Counted from the first letter of the stretch, positions 34,876 to 43,248 are shown. The stretch is DNA of 64,000 bases from an uncultured Rubrobacteraceae bacterium (GCA_902806095.1 CADCVF010000054.1:7536-71535); one strand, 5' to 3'. Notes: generated by a model from the letters alone, not told the origin. A program made the numbers and translations.

Positions 34876-36162
34876 CTAGATCCCGATCCTTTCGACGATC
34901 GCCTGATCCCGCTCCGGACCGACGCTGATCATGCACAAAGGAGCCCCGACCTCGGCCTCGACAAAGCCGACGAAGTCCTGCGCCGCGCTGGGGAGGTCCC
35001 CCCTCATCCTGCACCAGGTGATGTCCTCGCCCCAGCCAGGTAGCGATTTGTAGACAGGCCTCGCGTGGTGCAAATCGGTCTGGTGCATCGGGTAACCTTC
35101 GATACGTTCGCCGTCGATCTCGTAGCCGATGCAGATGTTTATCTCATCGACCGCCGAGAGCACGTCGAGGAGCGTAATGGCGACGTGGGTGATCCCGTTG
35201 AGCGAAGCGGCCCATTTGACGGCCGGGAGATCTAGCCACCCCACCCTCCTGCTCCGGCCGGTGGTCGTACCGTACTCGCGCCCAACACTCCTTATGGTCT
35301 CGCCCGTTTCGTCGAAGAGCTCCGTAGGCATCGGCCCGTCGCCGACCCGCGTGGTGTAAGCCTTGGTGACGCCGACGACGTACTCGAGGTGGCGCGTAGA
35401 GATGCCGGAACCAACGACCGCGCCCCCGACCGTCGGGTTCGACGATGTGACGAAGGGATAGGTCCCGTGGTCGTTGTCCAGGAGCGTCGCCTGACCCCCT
35501 TCGAGCAGGACCCGCTCCCTGTCGTCCAGCGCCTCCCTGAGGAGCGTTCCCGTATCGGCGACCATCGGCCCGATGAACTCACAGAAGGAGAGAAGCCAGG
35601 AAGCGACGTCGGCGACCTCGTACTGCTTCTCGCCGTAGACGTTCTCGAAGATCGCGTTCTTCTCCCTGAGGGCGGCCTTGAGCTTGGACTTCAAGATGCC
35701 CTCGTCGAAGATGTCCTGGACCCGGATGCCGGAGCGGGCTACCTTGTCCTCGTAGGCCGGGCCTATACCGCGGTTCGTCGTACCTATTCTGGCGTCACCC
35801 AGCGCGATCTCCCGGTGCGAGTCGAGCGCGATGTGGTAGGGCATGATCAGGTGCGCCCGACCGTCCACCTTGAGACGGTCCCTTACCTCGAGGCCCCGGT
35901 CCTCCAGGGCCTCGACCTCCTCGACCAGCACCTCGGGATTGACCACGACCCCGTTGCCGATGGTGCAGACCACCCCCTCGCGCACGATGCCCGACGGCAC
36001 GAGGTGGAGCTTGAACTCCTCCTCGCCCACGCGGACGGTGTGGCCGGCGTTGTTGCCGCCAGAGTAGCGCGAGACGTAGTCGACGTCGGACGCCAGCGCG
36101 TCGCACACCCTTCCCTTGCCCTCATCCCCCCAGGCCAGCCCGAGGACGACCGTGGCCGTCAA
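34876..36162 (-). CDS. purA: Adenylosuccinate synthetase
   Basis: GTP-dependent ligase that commits IMP to AMP. 428 residues with the P-loop-like GLAWGDEGKGRVCDALA, GGNNAGHTV, the IMP loop GIGPAYEDK and the C-terminal GWLDLPAVKWA. The start is TTG with GGAGGT seven bases upstream. It is the first gene of the operon, so the AMP branch and the IMP pathway share one upstream control region that contains a hairpin with a T-run. Confidence 0.96.
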   Translation of the reverse strand: MTATVVLGLAWGDEGKGRVCDALASDVDYVSRYSGGNNAGHTVRVGEEEFKLHLVPSGIVREGVVCTIGNGVVVNPEVLVEEVEALEDRGLEVRDRLKVDGRAHLIMPYHIALDSHREIALGDARIGTTNRGIGPAYEDKVARSGIRVQDIFDEGILKSKLKAALREKNAIFENVYGEKQYEVADVASWLLSFCEFIGPMVADTGTLLREALDDRERVLLEGGQATLLDNDHGTYPFVTSSNPTVGGAVVGSGISTRHLEYVVGVTKAYTTRVGDGPMPTELFDETGETIRSVGREYGTTTGRSRRVGWLDLPAVKWAASLNGITHVAITLLDVLSAVDEINICIGYEIDGERIEGYPMHQTDLHHARPVYKSLPGWGEDITWCRMRGDLPSAAQDFVGFVEAEVGAPLCMISVGPERDQAIVERIGI

Positions 36163-36209
36163 TGCTCTACCTCCGCATGAGTAGTTTCAGAACGGGCGCG
36201 ACTTTCGAG

Positions 36210-36262
36210 AAAAAGGAGTAGCCCCGATCCGGGACCGAAACTCCTCGTCCGCCGATCGGGGC
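36210..36262 (-). promoter_or_regulatory. Hairpin plus T-run in the purA leader: possible attenuator
   Basis: On the minus strand a perfect 9-base stem (GCCCCGATC, 36254-36262, with GATCGGGGC, 36221-36229) encloses a 24-base loop and is followed six bases later by a run of five T (36210-36214). It lies about 50 bases upstream of the purA start. It could end upstream transcription or act as a regulated terminator of the purine operon. No known riboswitch class was recognised. Confidence 0.45.
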
Positions 36263-36382
36263 CGCCGCTCTCTACCACGGCCGCAGCGTAGCACATAGAT
36301 TTGAGGTTTTGTATCGCCAGGGAAAAATTCCTGCGCTACGTATGCAGGGCAGGCACAGGCCCTAGCTCTGGTCGAATCGCGA

Positions 36383-36419
36383 TTCGCGGCCGGAGCGAAA
36401 TGTGCGCTCCGGCCGCGAA
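36383..36419 (-). terminator. Strong hairpin after the OpuA-type operon
   Basis: Perfect 15-base arms (TTCGCGGCCGGAGCG and its complement) around a 7-base loop lie 43 bases after the stop of the betaine-binding protein gene. There is no T-run, so it is a hairpin-type end signal by structure only. The rest of 36263-36461 shows nothing. Confidence 0.65.
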
Positions 36420-36461
36420 CCTAAAGAGGTCCTCCTGCGGCCTAGGGCCGCGGATTCGAGG

Positions 36462-37409
36462 CTACTGGGCCTTCTTCGCGGCGTCGATCGCGGGTTGCAC
36501 CACGTCGCGGTTGTCCTTGAGCCACGACTGGACGCCCTTGGCCGCGTTGTCGTCAGCCGCGGCTATCTCGTCCTCCAGCGCGATGAGCTCTTTATCGCTG
36601 AGCCTGAGATTCTTGATAAACGCGTAGGCCACCGGCTCATCATCGGCGAGATCCTCGTTGACTATGGCGGAGATCGTCGCGGCCTCGTCGAGGTTGCCCT
36701 GGGAGTTCTTTGGATCCTCAAGGTAGCGGAAGTCGAACATCCCCCCTAAGTCCTTGGTGCCACCCCATGGATCCCACCCAGAGACTTCACCACACATCGG
36801 ATTCGGGCACCAGGGTGGGAACACGAACTCTTCCTTGTCCTTGTAGAGTCCCTCCACCTCAGCGAGCATTGCGGCCGTGCTCGACGGCTCGTGCTCGAGC
36901 TTCAGGTTGTACTCGGGGATTACGTGCTCGTCGATCTTTGTGGTGATAATGGCGCCCGGCTCGATGCCGATGATCCTCTCGGCCCCGGACTGATTCAGAT
37001 CCGCGATGCTGTTGACGCCCTTCATGTAGGTGGGGACCGCCAGGCCGAACGATGTCGAGCCCTCGTACCAGGGATCCAGGTGCTCGACATCGTTCTCGAC
37101 CTCGGAGAGCAGCTGCGTGTGGTTCGGTATCCAAACGTCCTGGAAAGCGTCGAGGTCGCCGCCGGCGACGCCCTCGAACAGCAGGCCGACATCGAGCGTT
37201 TGCAGCTCCACCTCTTGGTAGTCCAAATCCTCTTCCAGGATCGCCTTCGTCAGGTTCGCGACGGCAACGTTCTCCTGCCACCCAATGTTCCCCAGGGTCA
37301 GGGTCCCGCCCGAGGAGGACGAAGCCCCACCGCCTCCGCAGCCCGCCAACACGAGGATCGCGACGACGAACGCGGACATCAACGCCAGTAACCTCTTGCT
37401 TATGCTCAT
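36462..37409 (-). CDS. opuAC: Glycine betaine/proline ABC transporter, substrate-binding lipoprotein
   Basis: Extracellular lipoprotein of about 315 residues that captures glycine betaine or related osmoprotectants. From the ATG at 37409 it starts with a lipoprotein signal (LVLAGC, Cys near 23) and a Gly/Ser spacer; the open frame extends upstream but has no family features there. Typical motifs follow: IGWQENVAVANL, DAFQDVWIPNHTQ, GIEPGAI. An extra stretch with WCPNPMCGEVSGWDPW, where related proteins go directly from VFPPW-like to the domain end, is unusual and holds two Cys. Last gene of the three-gene minus-strand operon. Confidence 0.9.
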   Translation of the reverse strand: MSISKRLLALMSAFVVAILVLAGCGGGGASSSSGGTLTLGNIGWQENVAVANLTKAILEEDLDYQEVELQTLDVGLLFEGVAGGDLDAFQDVWIPNHTQLLSEVENDVEHLDPWYEGSTSFGLAVPTYMKGVNSIADLNQSGAERIIGIEPGAIITTKIDEHVIPEYNLKLEHEPSSTAAMLAEVEGLYKDKEEFVFPPWCPNPMCGEVSGWDPWGGTKDLGGMFDFRYLEDPKNSQGNLDEAATISAIVNEDLADDEPVAYAFIKNLRLSDKELIALEDEIAAADDNAAKGVQSWLKDNRDVVQPAIDAAKKAQ

Positions 37410-37559
37410 CAACCTTCCTTCTTCAGCCAACAATTCCCGATCTACGCAACTACTTACGTCAGTAAGCCACTGCCGGATCAAATCTCTGCTTTTTCGGCTC
37501 CTCGCCACACCTGACACCAGCGTATCCGCGGGGGACGCTGCCCGGTCGGGCAACCCTCA

Positions 37560-38477
37560 TCACGCCTTTTCCTCTGGTGCGTCAGCGCCGGAACCCTTAC
37601 CGCGCGAAAAGATCCTCCGAGCGCCTCCCCCGTCCTGCCTCGCCAGAGCGCGAGTGATGCGGTCTAGCATGATGGCGATAACCACGATGCCAACCCCGCC
37701 GACGAAGCTGATCCCGACGTCGAGCTGGCTCAAGCCCGTCACGACCGGCTCGCCGAGACCCCCCGCCCCGGCCAGCCCGGCGATAACCACCATCGAGAGC
37801 GATAGCATGATGACCTGGTTGACCCCGGCCATAATCGTCTTCAGCGAGAGCGGAAGCTCCACCTTGAAGAGCGTCTGCCAAGAGGTCGCCCCGAAGGCGT
37901 GAGCCGCCTCAACGGTGTCCTTGGGCACCTGCTGGATGCCTAGCATAGTCAGCCTCACGGCCGGAGGCATGGCGAAGACGACCGTCGCGATCAGAGCCGG
38001 ACCTGCCCCGATCCCCAGAAGCACAACGATGGGAACCAGGTACACGAAGGCCGGCATCGTCTGGGCGACGTCGAGGATGGGACGAAGGAGCGTCTCGACG
38101 GCCTCCGATTTGGCCGCGATAATGCCGATCGGGATGCCTATCGCCAGCGCGACGACCGTCGCCGCGAGGACCAGCGCCAGGGTCTGCATCGCCGCCTCCC
38201 ACAGGTCCAGGCTGATTACGAATACCAGGCCCAACACCGTGAACAGAGCCACCCTCCAGCCAGCCAGAAGAAAGGCGATCACGCCCAAGATGGCGACCAT
38301 GAGCAGCGCGGGGGACGCGAGGAGGACATACTCCAACGAGCCAACGACGAGATCTATCACGGAGTCGAGCGGATCGAAGAACCATTCGAAGTTGTCGGTG
38401 ATCACGTCGACCGCGCTCTCGGTCCACTCGTCCAGCGGTATGCTTGGGATCAGTTTCGACTGCAAGAAAGCCAACAT
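37560..38477 (-). CDS. opuAB: Glycine betaine/proline ABC transporter, permease
   Basis: ProW/OpuAB-type inner-membrane permease of 305 residues. An N-terminal segment (SIPLDEWTESAVDVI) precedes six or seven helices; the typical DVAQTMPAFVYLVPIVVLLGIG and the EAA-type loop with AAHAFGATSWQTLFKVELPL are visible. It lies three bases after the ATPase gene. Confidence 0.94.
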   Translation of the reverse strand: MLAFLQSKLIPSIPLDEWTESAVDVITDNFEWFFDPLDSVIDLVVGSLEYVLLASPALLMVAILGVIAFLLAGWRVALFTVLGLVFVISLDLWEAAMQTLALVLAATVVALAIGIPIGIIAAKSEAVETLLRPILDVAQTMPAFVYLVPIVVLLGIGAGPALIATVVFAMPPAVRLTMLGIQQVPKDTVEAAHAFGATSWQTLFKVELPLSLKTIMAGVNQVIMLSLSMVVIAGLAGAGGLGEPVVTGLSQLDVGISFVGGVGIVVIAIMLDRITRALARQDGGGARRIFSRGKGSGADAPEEKA

Positions 38478-38480
38478 CTT

Positions 38481-39776
38481 CTACTCCCCTGCCCGGCGCA
38501 CGCGCACCCGATCGCCGTCCTCGTCAGTATCCACGCCGCTGAAGTCCTCAGTTTCTTCATCGTGCGGCTCGACGCTCGTGGTTAGCCCCGCAATGAGTGC
38601 TCCACGGACGATGAGGCCTTCGAGACGCTCTCCCCCACCCACTACGGCCACGGGCGCCTCCCCATCTCCTACGAAGAGCGGCAGGACTTCGCGCAGAGGA
38701 GTTCTTCGCCCAACTTTGGGGGCCTCGTCAACCGCATCGCGGAGTTCGCGCTTGTCGCGCTCGGCCAACCTGGCGACCTCTTCGGCTTCGCAAAGACCAA
38801 CCAGGCGCCGCTCGTTGTCCAGAACGAAGATGTGGGACAGGCCTGCCTGCCTCATCCGTCGCAAGACGACGGTGGGTCCCTCGTTTGTGTACGCGACCTC
38901 CTTCGCCTTGACCATCACGCTCTCGGCAAGGCGTACCTTGGCGTAGTCCACGCCCTCGACGAACCGCTCCACGTACTCGTTGGCGGGCTCCCTCAGAATG
39001 TATTCCGGAGTGCCGAGCTGCACGATCTCGCCGTCTTTCATGATCGCGACCCGGTGCCCGAGCGTGAGTGCCTCATCCAGGTCGTGCGTGACGAAAACAA
39101 CAGTCCGCTTGGCCTCGCCCTGGATGGAGAGGAAAAGGTTCTGCATGTCGCGTCGAATGAGCGCATCCAGAGCGCTGAAGGGCTCGTCCATCAGGAGTAT
39201 CTCCTGTTCGGTCGCCAAGGCGCGCGCGAGCCCGACCCTTTGTTTCATGCCGCCTGAGAGTTCCGTTATGAGCTTGTGACCCTGCCCCTCTAGGCCGACC
39301 TCCGGGAGTGTTTCCTCGGCCTTCTTCTTGCGGTCTGCGACAGGTACACCCTCGATCTCGAGGCCGAAGGCAATGTTGTCGAGGACGGTCCGGTGCGGCA
39401 GCAGCCCGAAGTGCTGAAAGACCATTCCGATCTTCCTGCGCCGAACCGCCCTGAGCTGCTTGATAGGCATCTCGGAGACCAAATCGTTCCCGAGGTATAC
39501 CTTTCCTTCGGTCAGTTCATTCAGACCGTTGATGCCACGCAAGATCGTGGACTTGCCGCTTCCCGAGAGGCCGATGATCACGAAGATCTCACCCTTGTAG
39601 ACATCGAAAGACGCATCGTAAGCTCCGATAGTCGAGCCGGTCTCCTTCTCGACCTCGGCTTTGCTCTTCCCAGAACGCCGCATCTCTAGGGCCTGCCGGG
39701 CTCGACGCCCGAAAACCACCGAGCAGTTCTCTACCCGGATGATCGGGTCTTGGCCCTCAATCTCGTTAGTTTCCGT
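38481..39776 (-). CDS. opuAA: Glycine betaine/proline ABC transporter, ATP-binding protein (possible ACG start)
   Basis: ProV/OpuAA-type ATPase with Walker A (GLSGSGKSTILR), signature (LSGGMKQRVGLARAL), Walker B (ILLMDEPFSALD) and two C-terminal CBS domains that in the family sense ionic strength. The conserved N-terminus (PIIRVENCSVVFGRRARQALE) begins before the first ordinary start codon, a GTG at 39719. An ACG at 39774-39776 has AAGGAG seven bases upstream and an in-frame stop beyond, so it is the best candidate start (431 residues). It may be a true ACG start or an ATG changed by error or mutation. Confidence 0.9.
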   Translation of the reverse strand, partial: TETNEIEGQDPIIRVENCSVVFGRRARQALEMRRSGKSKAEVEKETGSTIGAYDASFDVYKGEIFVIIGLSGSGKSTILRGINGLNELTEGKVYLGNDLVSEMPIKQLRAVRRRKIGMVFQHFGLLPHRTVLDNIAFGLEIEGVPVADRKKKAEETLPEVGLEGQGHKLITELSGGMKQRVGLARALATEQEILLMDEPFSALDALIRRDMQNLFLSIQGEAKRTVVFVTHDLDEALTLGHRVAIMKDGEIVQLGTPEYILREPANEYVERFVEGVDYAKVRLAESVMVKAKEVAYTNEGPTVVLRRMRQAGLSHIFVLDNERRLVGLCEAEEVARLAERDKRELRDAVDEAPKVGRRTPLREVLPLFVGDGEAPVAVVGGGERLEGLIVRGALIAGLTTSVEPHDEETEDFSGVDTDEDGDRVRVRRAGE

Positions 39777-40067
39777 GGCCTCTCTCCTTCTCTAGCCTTC
39801 TATATAAGGTTGCAAGGTCAAGCGCTTACATCTCTGCCGCCGGACACGACACAATGCTTGCAACCACCCTTTTCCTTCCGGCTGCAATCTATATGATATG
39901 CGCTTTCGGGGAGCCCTTCAACTGCGAGGACCCCGCAAGCAGCGTTTTTCAACACGTCTCGCGCGATATTCGGGCGTTTGTCGGCCAGCATCTTACTTCT
40001 TGTGGGCCCTCGTGCCAGACGCTCGAGCAGAGGGGTAGCATCGGCCGACTGGCAGGGGCACGAGGCG

Positions 40068-40640
40068 CTAGTCGGCGGCCTTCACGTAGTAACCGTTCAT
40101 GTTGGGCGGGCCGTAGATGTAGCCAAGGTAGTAGGCGCCGTCGTAGGTATTGAAGATGAGTGCGCCACCGTAGTAGACGAGAAGGTCTTTGGTTTGCGGG
40201 TCGTCGTTGTAGAAGAGCACGTCTCCGGTGTCGGTGAACTCGACCGAGACGGCGTCGTAGTCAGAGTAGCGGGACTTCAGGTCGCGGGCGATGAGGACGA
40301 AATACTCCTCCTCACGCGAGCGGGTGTCGATGAGGAGCCGCACCGCACGCGCGCCATCGCGCGTGTCGAGGTTCTCCTCGAGGACCTCGTAGTCTGGAAC
40401 GCGCTCTGGCGCCTCGAAGTTCCCGATCTTCAGATCCCCTTCGTCGGAAGCTAGCCCGGCAGCGTCTCCCCCTTCCGCACCGGCCGTCTCGAAGGCCTCG
40501 GGCGCAGGGCGCACCTCCGGCTTCTGGAGGGCCCGCACCGGCTCCTCGGCAAGCCGTACCGTGATGAAGACGACGGCGATTAGGGCTAGCATCAGGGCCA
40601 CAGCACGGTACAAGTAGGATTCTCCTTCACTCTGAGGCAA
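40068..40640 (-). CDS. Hypothetical single-pass membrane protein
   Basis: A 190-residue protein with an N-terminal membrane helix (about residues 13-32, AVALMLALIAVVFITVRLA), an acidic, proline-rich linker (about 35-75) and a C-terminal globular part with alternating strands (EYFVLIARDLKSRY, AVSVEFTDTGDVLFYN, YYGGALIFNTYDGAYY). Probably anchored in the membrane with the C-terminus outside. I do not recognise the family. The interval 39790-40067 upstream of the osmoprotectant operon and after this gene shows no gene. Confidence 0.75.
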   Translation of the reverse strand: MPQSEGESYLYRAVALMLALIAVVFITVRLAEEPVRALQKPEVRPAPEAFETAGAEGGDAAGLASDEGDLKIGNFEAPERVPDYEVLEENLDTRDGARAVRLLIDTRSREEEYFVLIARDLKSRYSDYDAVSVEFTDTGDVLFYNDDPQTKDLLVYYGGALIFNTYDGAYYLGYIYGPPNMNGYYVKAAD

Positions 40641-40714
40641 AACTATGGTACCCGATCCGCACTAGGCATCGACCTACCACGGATCGCGATCTTGACCATA
40701 AGTGAGAACAAGAA

Positions 40715-40728
40715 GCTGAAATGCTGAC
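40715..40728. repeat. Dispersed repeat copy GCTGAAATGCTGAC
   Basis: Exact match to the 14-base arms of the inverted repeat at 46609-46665, in a short intergenic stretch. One of at least three intergenic places in the window with this repeat. Confidence 0.6.
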
Positions 40729-40746
40729 TTGCTGAAGTGCTCCTAT

Positions 40747-41559
40747 TCACTCGAAGAGCACGACGGGCTCTCCGTAGTAGCGGACGCGGTTCTCCTCCCA
40801 GCGATCCTCGACGAATTCCCTGAGCTCGGCGTTACGGGCGCTGCGGTCTCCCTCCATCATCCTATCCAGCGGGTAACGTACGCCGAGGACCCTTTCCCGA
40901 ACACGGAACCGGGTTATCCCGGCCGGCAGGACGGTCCCTGAGTCCACGATCTCGGCCAGCTCTCCGGGGGTGAATGAGTGGTAACGTATCAATACCTCGC
41001 CACCCGAGAGACGGGCCGAGCCGTCCGGTTCCACGCGCCGCACCACAACGCCCTTGGGGTAGAACGACTGCAGGTCCCAGAGGGCCCGTACCCGGCCCTG
41101 CAACCCATCCTCCATGGCCGAGAGGCGGAGGGTCTCGCCGCCGGCGATCTCCACCTCGGCCAGAGTAGCATCGCCGGGTCTTTCCGACACTTCTATTCCT
41201 TCGATGTCGTCCAGTTCGGACCTTCCGACCCCATCCAGGAGGTGGCCCCAGCCCTCCGCCGTCTCCGGCGGCTCGACCGTCTGGACGAGGGCGAAGCGGG
41301 AACCAAGCTCTCCAAGGGCGCGTACTCTGTGGGCGCCGTCGAGGACGAGGTAACGATCTTCGTGAGGTGAGACTATCACGGGGTTGCGCTGCTCACGTTC
41401 GGCTTCGATGCGTCCCCGCAGACGGGCCAGGCGGTCTTCATCGTGGGCTTCGTGGAGGATAAGACACCCGAGGTCAACAAGGAGGAGATCTTTGAGAGAG
41501 GGGATCAAGTACCAGCCAGGTGGCGAGTCCTCTAGGCGTCTCCCCCGCGGCGGCCCCAC
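40747..41559 (-). CDS. ParB/Srx-fold protein (SbnI/SerK-like N-terminal domain)
   Basis: A 270-residue cytoplasmic protein. Residues 25-95 carry a ParB-like nuclease/kinase fold (RNPVIVSPHEDRYLVLDGAHRVRALGELG). The rest is a conserved but unnamed domain (YPKGVVVRRVEPDGS, GITRFRVRERVLGVRYPL). This arrangement resembles the SbnI/SerK free-serine kinases rather than chromosome-partition ParB, but assignment is tentative. The GTG at 41559 lacks a ribosome site and overlaps a small upstream gene; a TTG at 41508 is the alternative. Start uncertain. Confidence 0.7.
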   Translation of the reverse strand: MGPPRGRRLEDSPPGWYLIPSLKDLLLVDLGCLILHEAHDEDRLARLRGRIEAEREQRNPVIVSPHEDRYLVLDGAHRVRALGELGSRFALVQTVEPPETAEGWGHLLDGVGRSELDDIEGIEVSERPGDATLAEVEIAGGETLRLSAMEDGLQGRVRALWDLQSFYPKGVVVRRVEPDGSARLSGGEVLIRYHSFTPGELAEIVDSGTVLPAGITRFRVRERVLGVRYPLDRMMEGDRSARNAELREFVEDRWEENRVRYYGEPVVLFE

Positions 41560-41651
41560 AGGAAGTCGAGCAAGAGGAAACCGCCGAAGAAGAAGACCGC
41601 GATGATGAGGAAGAACCCTATGATGCCAAGAAGCAAGTAGATTGTATCCAA
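41532..41651 (-). CDS. 39-residue single-helix membrane protein
   Basis: A short gene from TTG 41651 to TAG 41532, with GAAAGG seven bases upstream. The product is one hydrophobic helix (IYLLLGIIGFFLIIAVFFF) followed by a short charged tail (LWGRRGGDA). It lies between tRNA-Pro and the ParB-fold gene and partly overlaps the longest version of the latter. Function unknown; many such peptides modulate membrane complexes, but nothing here indicates which. Confidence 0.5.
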   Translation of the reverse strand: MDTIYLLLGIIGFFLIIAVFFFGGFLLLDFLWGRRGGDA

Positions 41652-41701
41652 AGTTCGCCTTTCAACGGATACGGCCTATCGTACGGTCTCACCGCGAACA
41701 G

Positions 41702-41775
41702 TCGGGACGGCCGGATTTGAACCGGCGACCACTCGGCCCCCAGCCGAGTGCGCTACCAGACTGCGCCACGTCCCG
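41702..41775 (-). tRNA. tRNA-Pro (anticodon GGG)
   Basis: Minus-strand cloverleaf: acceptor CGGGACG/CGTCCCG, anticodon arm CTCGG-CTGGGGG-CCGAG, T-arm GCCGG-TTCAAAT-CCGGC. Anticodon GGG reads CCC. CCA is not encoded. Confidence 0.96.
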
Positions 41776-41835
41776 ACGCGTCTGTGATCAGACCTCGATC
41801 ATACCAGAGAAGGCCCGTGCTATCATGCGATTTCC

Positions 41836-42216
41836 GTGGCGCTGGCTGCATCCTACATACGGACAGAACTCGAGGGCACTCTCCCAACGAAGGACGAGCA
41901 GATGGCCGCCATCCTGGCCTACGCCGCCGAGAAAGGTCACGACCTCGTGGCCCACTACGAAGACCTAGATGCCCCTGGCCACCTGCTCTACCACCGCCCC
42001 GGTCTCAAGGAGGCCATAAACAACATAAAGGAGCTGGAGGACTGGGAGGTGCTCGTGGTCGCGGAGCCGAGGTGCATCTCGGAGACGGATTCGGCCCTGC
42101 ATGAGTTCGTGCACAAGCTCTCACTGTACGGGAACCGTCTTGAGACTCCGGCACGTTCCTGGGAGGACCTCCTCGCCGGCATGAGATCCTACAGGCGTGC
42201 GATGAGCCGGCGGTAG
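41836..42216 (+). CDS. Serine-recombinase-fold protein lacking the catalytic serine
   Basis: A 126-residue protein whose layout matches the N-terminal domain of resolvases: AASYIRTELEG at the first strand, EQMAAILAYAAEKGHDLVAHYED, RPGLKEAINNIK and WEVLVVAEPRCISETD. Where active enzymes have Y-x-R-x-S the sequence has Y-I-R-T-E, and the D-R-x-x-R motif reads PRCIS, so the nucleophile and one arginine are missing. There is no DNA-binding domain. It is probably a non-catalytic relative with a different role. It starts 60 bases from the tRNA-Pro 5' end. Confidence 0.6.
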   Translation: MALAASYIRTELEGTLPTKDEQMAAILAYAAEKGHDLVAHYEDLDAPGHLLYHRPGLKEAINNIKELEDWEVLVVAEPRCISETDSALHEFVHKLSLYGNRLETPARSWEDLLAGMRSYRRAMSRR

Positions 42217-42255
42217 GGGAGTGAAACGCGCAGCCGTGTCCGGTAGTATAGAAAA

Positions 42256-42618
42256 GTGAGTTTCATTCTGACCGCCATCGGGCTTCTCTTACTCGTGGTC
42301 GCCCTCGCCGGCATCGCGCTCGGCATCTACATGGCGGTCGAGCCGAAGACCCGAGCATCAGGCAAGCTCTTCGCCATCTGGTGGGTGCCGGGATTGGCTG
42401 CGGCGAGCGGCGTTCTGATGCGCGACGTCGTGACGTTCGCGATCGGGATAGTCTGCTTTCTGGTCGCTGGGGCCGTGATGGTCTTGGAGGACAGAAGCCC
42501 GCGCAAGGTGCAGGTGAAAGGTGGCCTGGCCAGAGGACCGGGTGGCAACAGGCACCTCGACTCCGAGAGGACCACCAAGAAGAACAGGACCCAGGATTCC
42601 GGTAGAGCCGCCTCGTAG
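42256..42618 (+). CDS. Hypothetical membrane protein
   Basis: A 120-residue protein from GTG with three hydrophobic segments (about 3-27, 38-54 and 58-77) and a basic, hydrophilic tail of about 40 residues (ERTTKKNRTQDSG). The ribosome site is weak. It follows the recombinase-fold gene by 39 bases and may share its transcript. Family not recognised. Confidence 0.65.
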   Translation: MSFILTAIGLLLLVVALAGIALGIYMAVEPKTRASGKLFAIWWVPGLAAASGVLMRDVVTFAIGIVCFLVAGAVMVLEDRSPRKVQVKGGLARGPGGNRHLDSERTTKKNRTQDSGRAAS

Positions 42619-42785
42619 CCCTCTCTCAGACTATCGCCAAGTAGCCAATCCTATTGCTATACTGGCCGCCTAGAATGGCCCTGAGGAGGCGGCTCGAGAT
42701 TCCAGTACGATAGAGACCGCACGAACACCCCTCGCCACCATCCGGGGCTTGGCAGCGTTGGTCGCGAAGGGAAGGAGCTAGAGGC

Positions 42786-43061
42786 ATGGGTCTCGTCCGC
42801 ACCATACTCGTCCTGGTCATCCTGCTGATACTCACCCACGCAGCGCTGATGTATGCTGGCGTCGGACAGGGTGCCAATGTTCTGACCAACGCCGTCTACA
42901 GCCTCGGTACGCTGCTCGAGTCCCCGGCCGCTTTCCTGCTCGAAACGATAACGGCCCTGCAAAGGTACCTGAACCCCAAAAGCTTCTACGTCGTCGCCTT
43001 CTCGGCAGCCGCGCTCTACTTCATTATCTACCTGTTGCTCGGCGTCGGCCGCCGGGCTTAG
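42786..43061 (+). CDS. Hypothetical two-helix membrane protein
   Basis: A 91-residue protein with AAGGAG eight bases before the ATG. Two membrane helices (about 4-24 and 71-88) flank a short amphipathic stretch (ITALQRYLNPKSFY). Single gene between short intergenic regions; function unknown. Similar small proteins are common in actinobacteria. Confidence 0.7.
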   Translation: MGLVRTILVLVILLILTHAALMYAGVGQGANVLTNAVYSLGTLLESPAAFLLETITALQRYLNPKSFYVVAFSAAALYFIIYLLLGVGRRA

Positions 43062-43248
43062 CCCCGCGCTGGTTAGCACGCCCCTCGCGACGGGGAGAGA
43101 CTGCGCGATTAGTGAACCGTGCCGACAACAATAACGTATACTTCTCCGAGTATTGTCCGGATGGTTGGGAGTAGAACCGTGGTCGAAGAAGTGAAGATAT
43201 GTGAGTACAGGGAGAATGCATACTATCCCTGGACCCGCAGGAGGTGCA

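Noticed and set aside
37410-37553. N-terminal extension of the betaine-binding protein.
   Set aside because: It would place about 48 polar residues before a lipoprotein signal; the internal ATG with purine-rich upstream sequence gives a normal signal peptide.
41702-42216. Integrative element at tRNA-Pro because a recombinase-like gene is next to it.
   Set aside because: The gene lies on the 5' side of the tRNA, lacks the catalytic serine and DNA-binding domain, and no duplicated tRNA end was seen.
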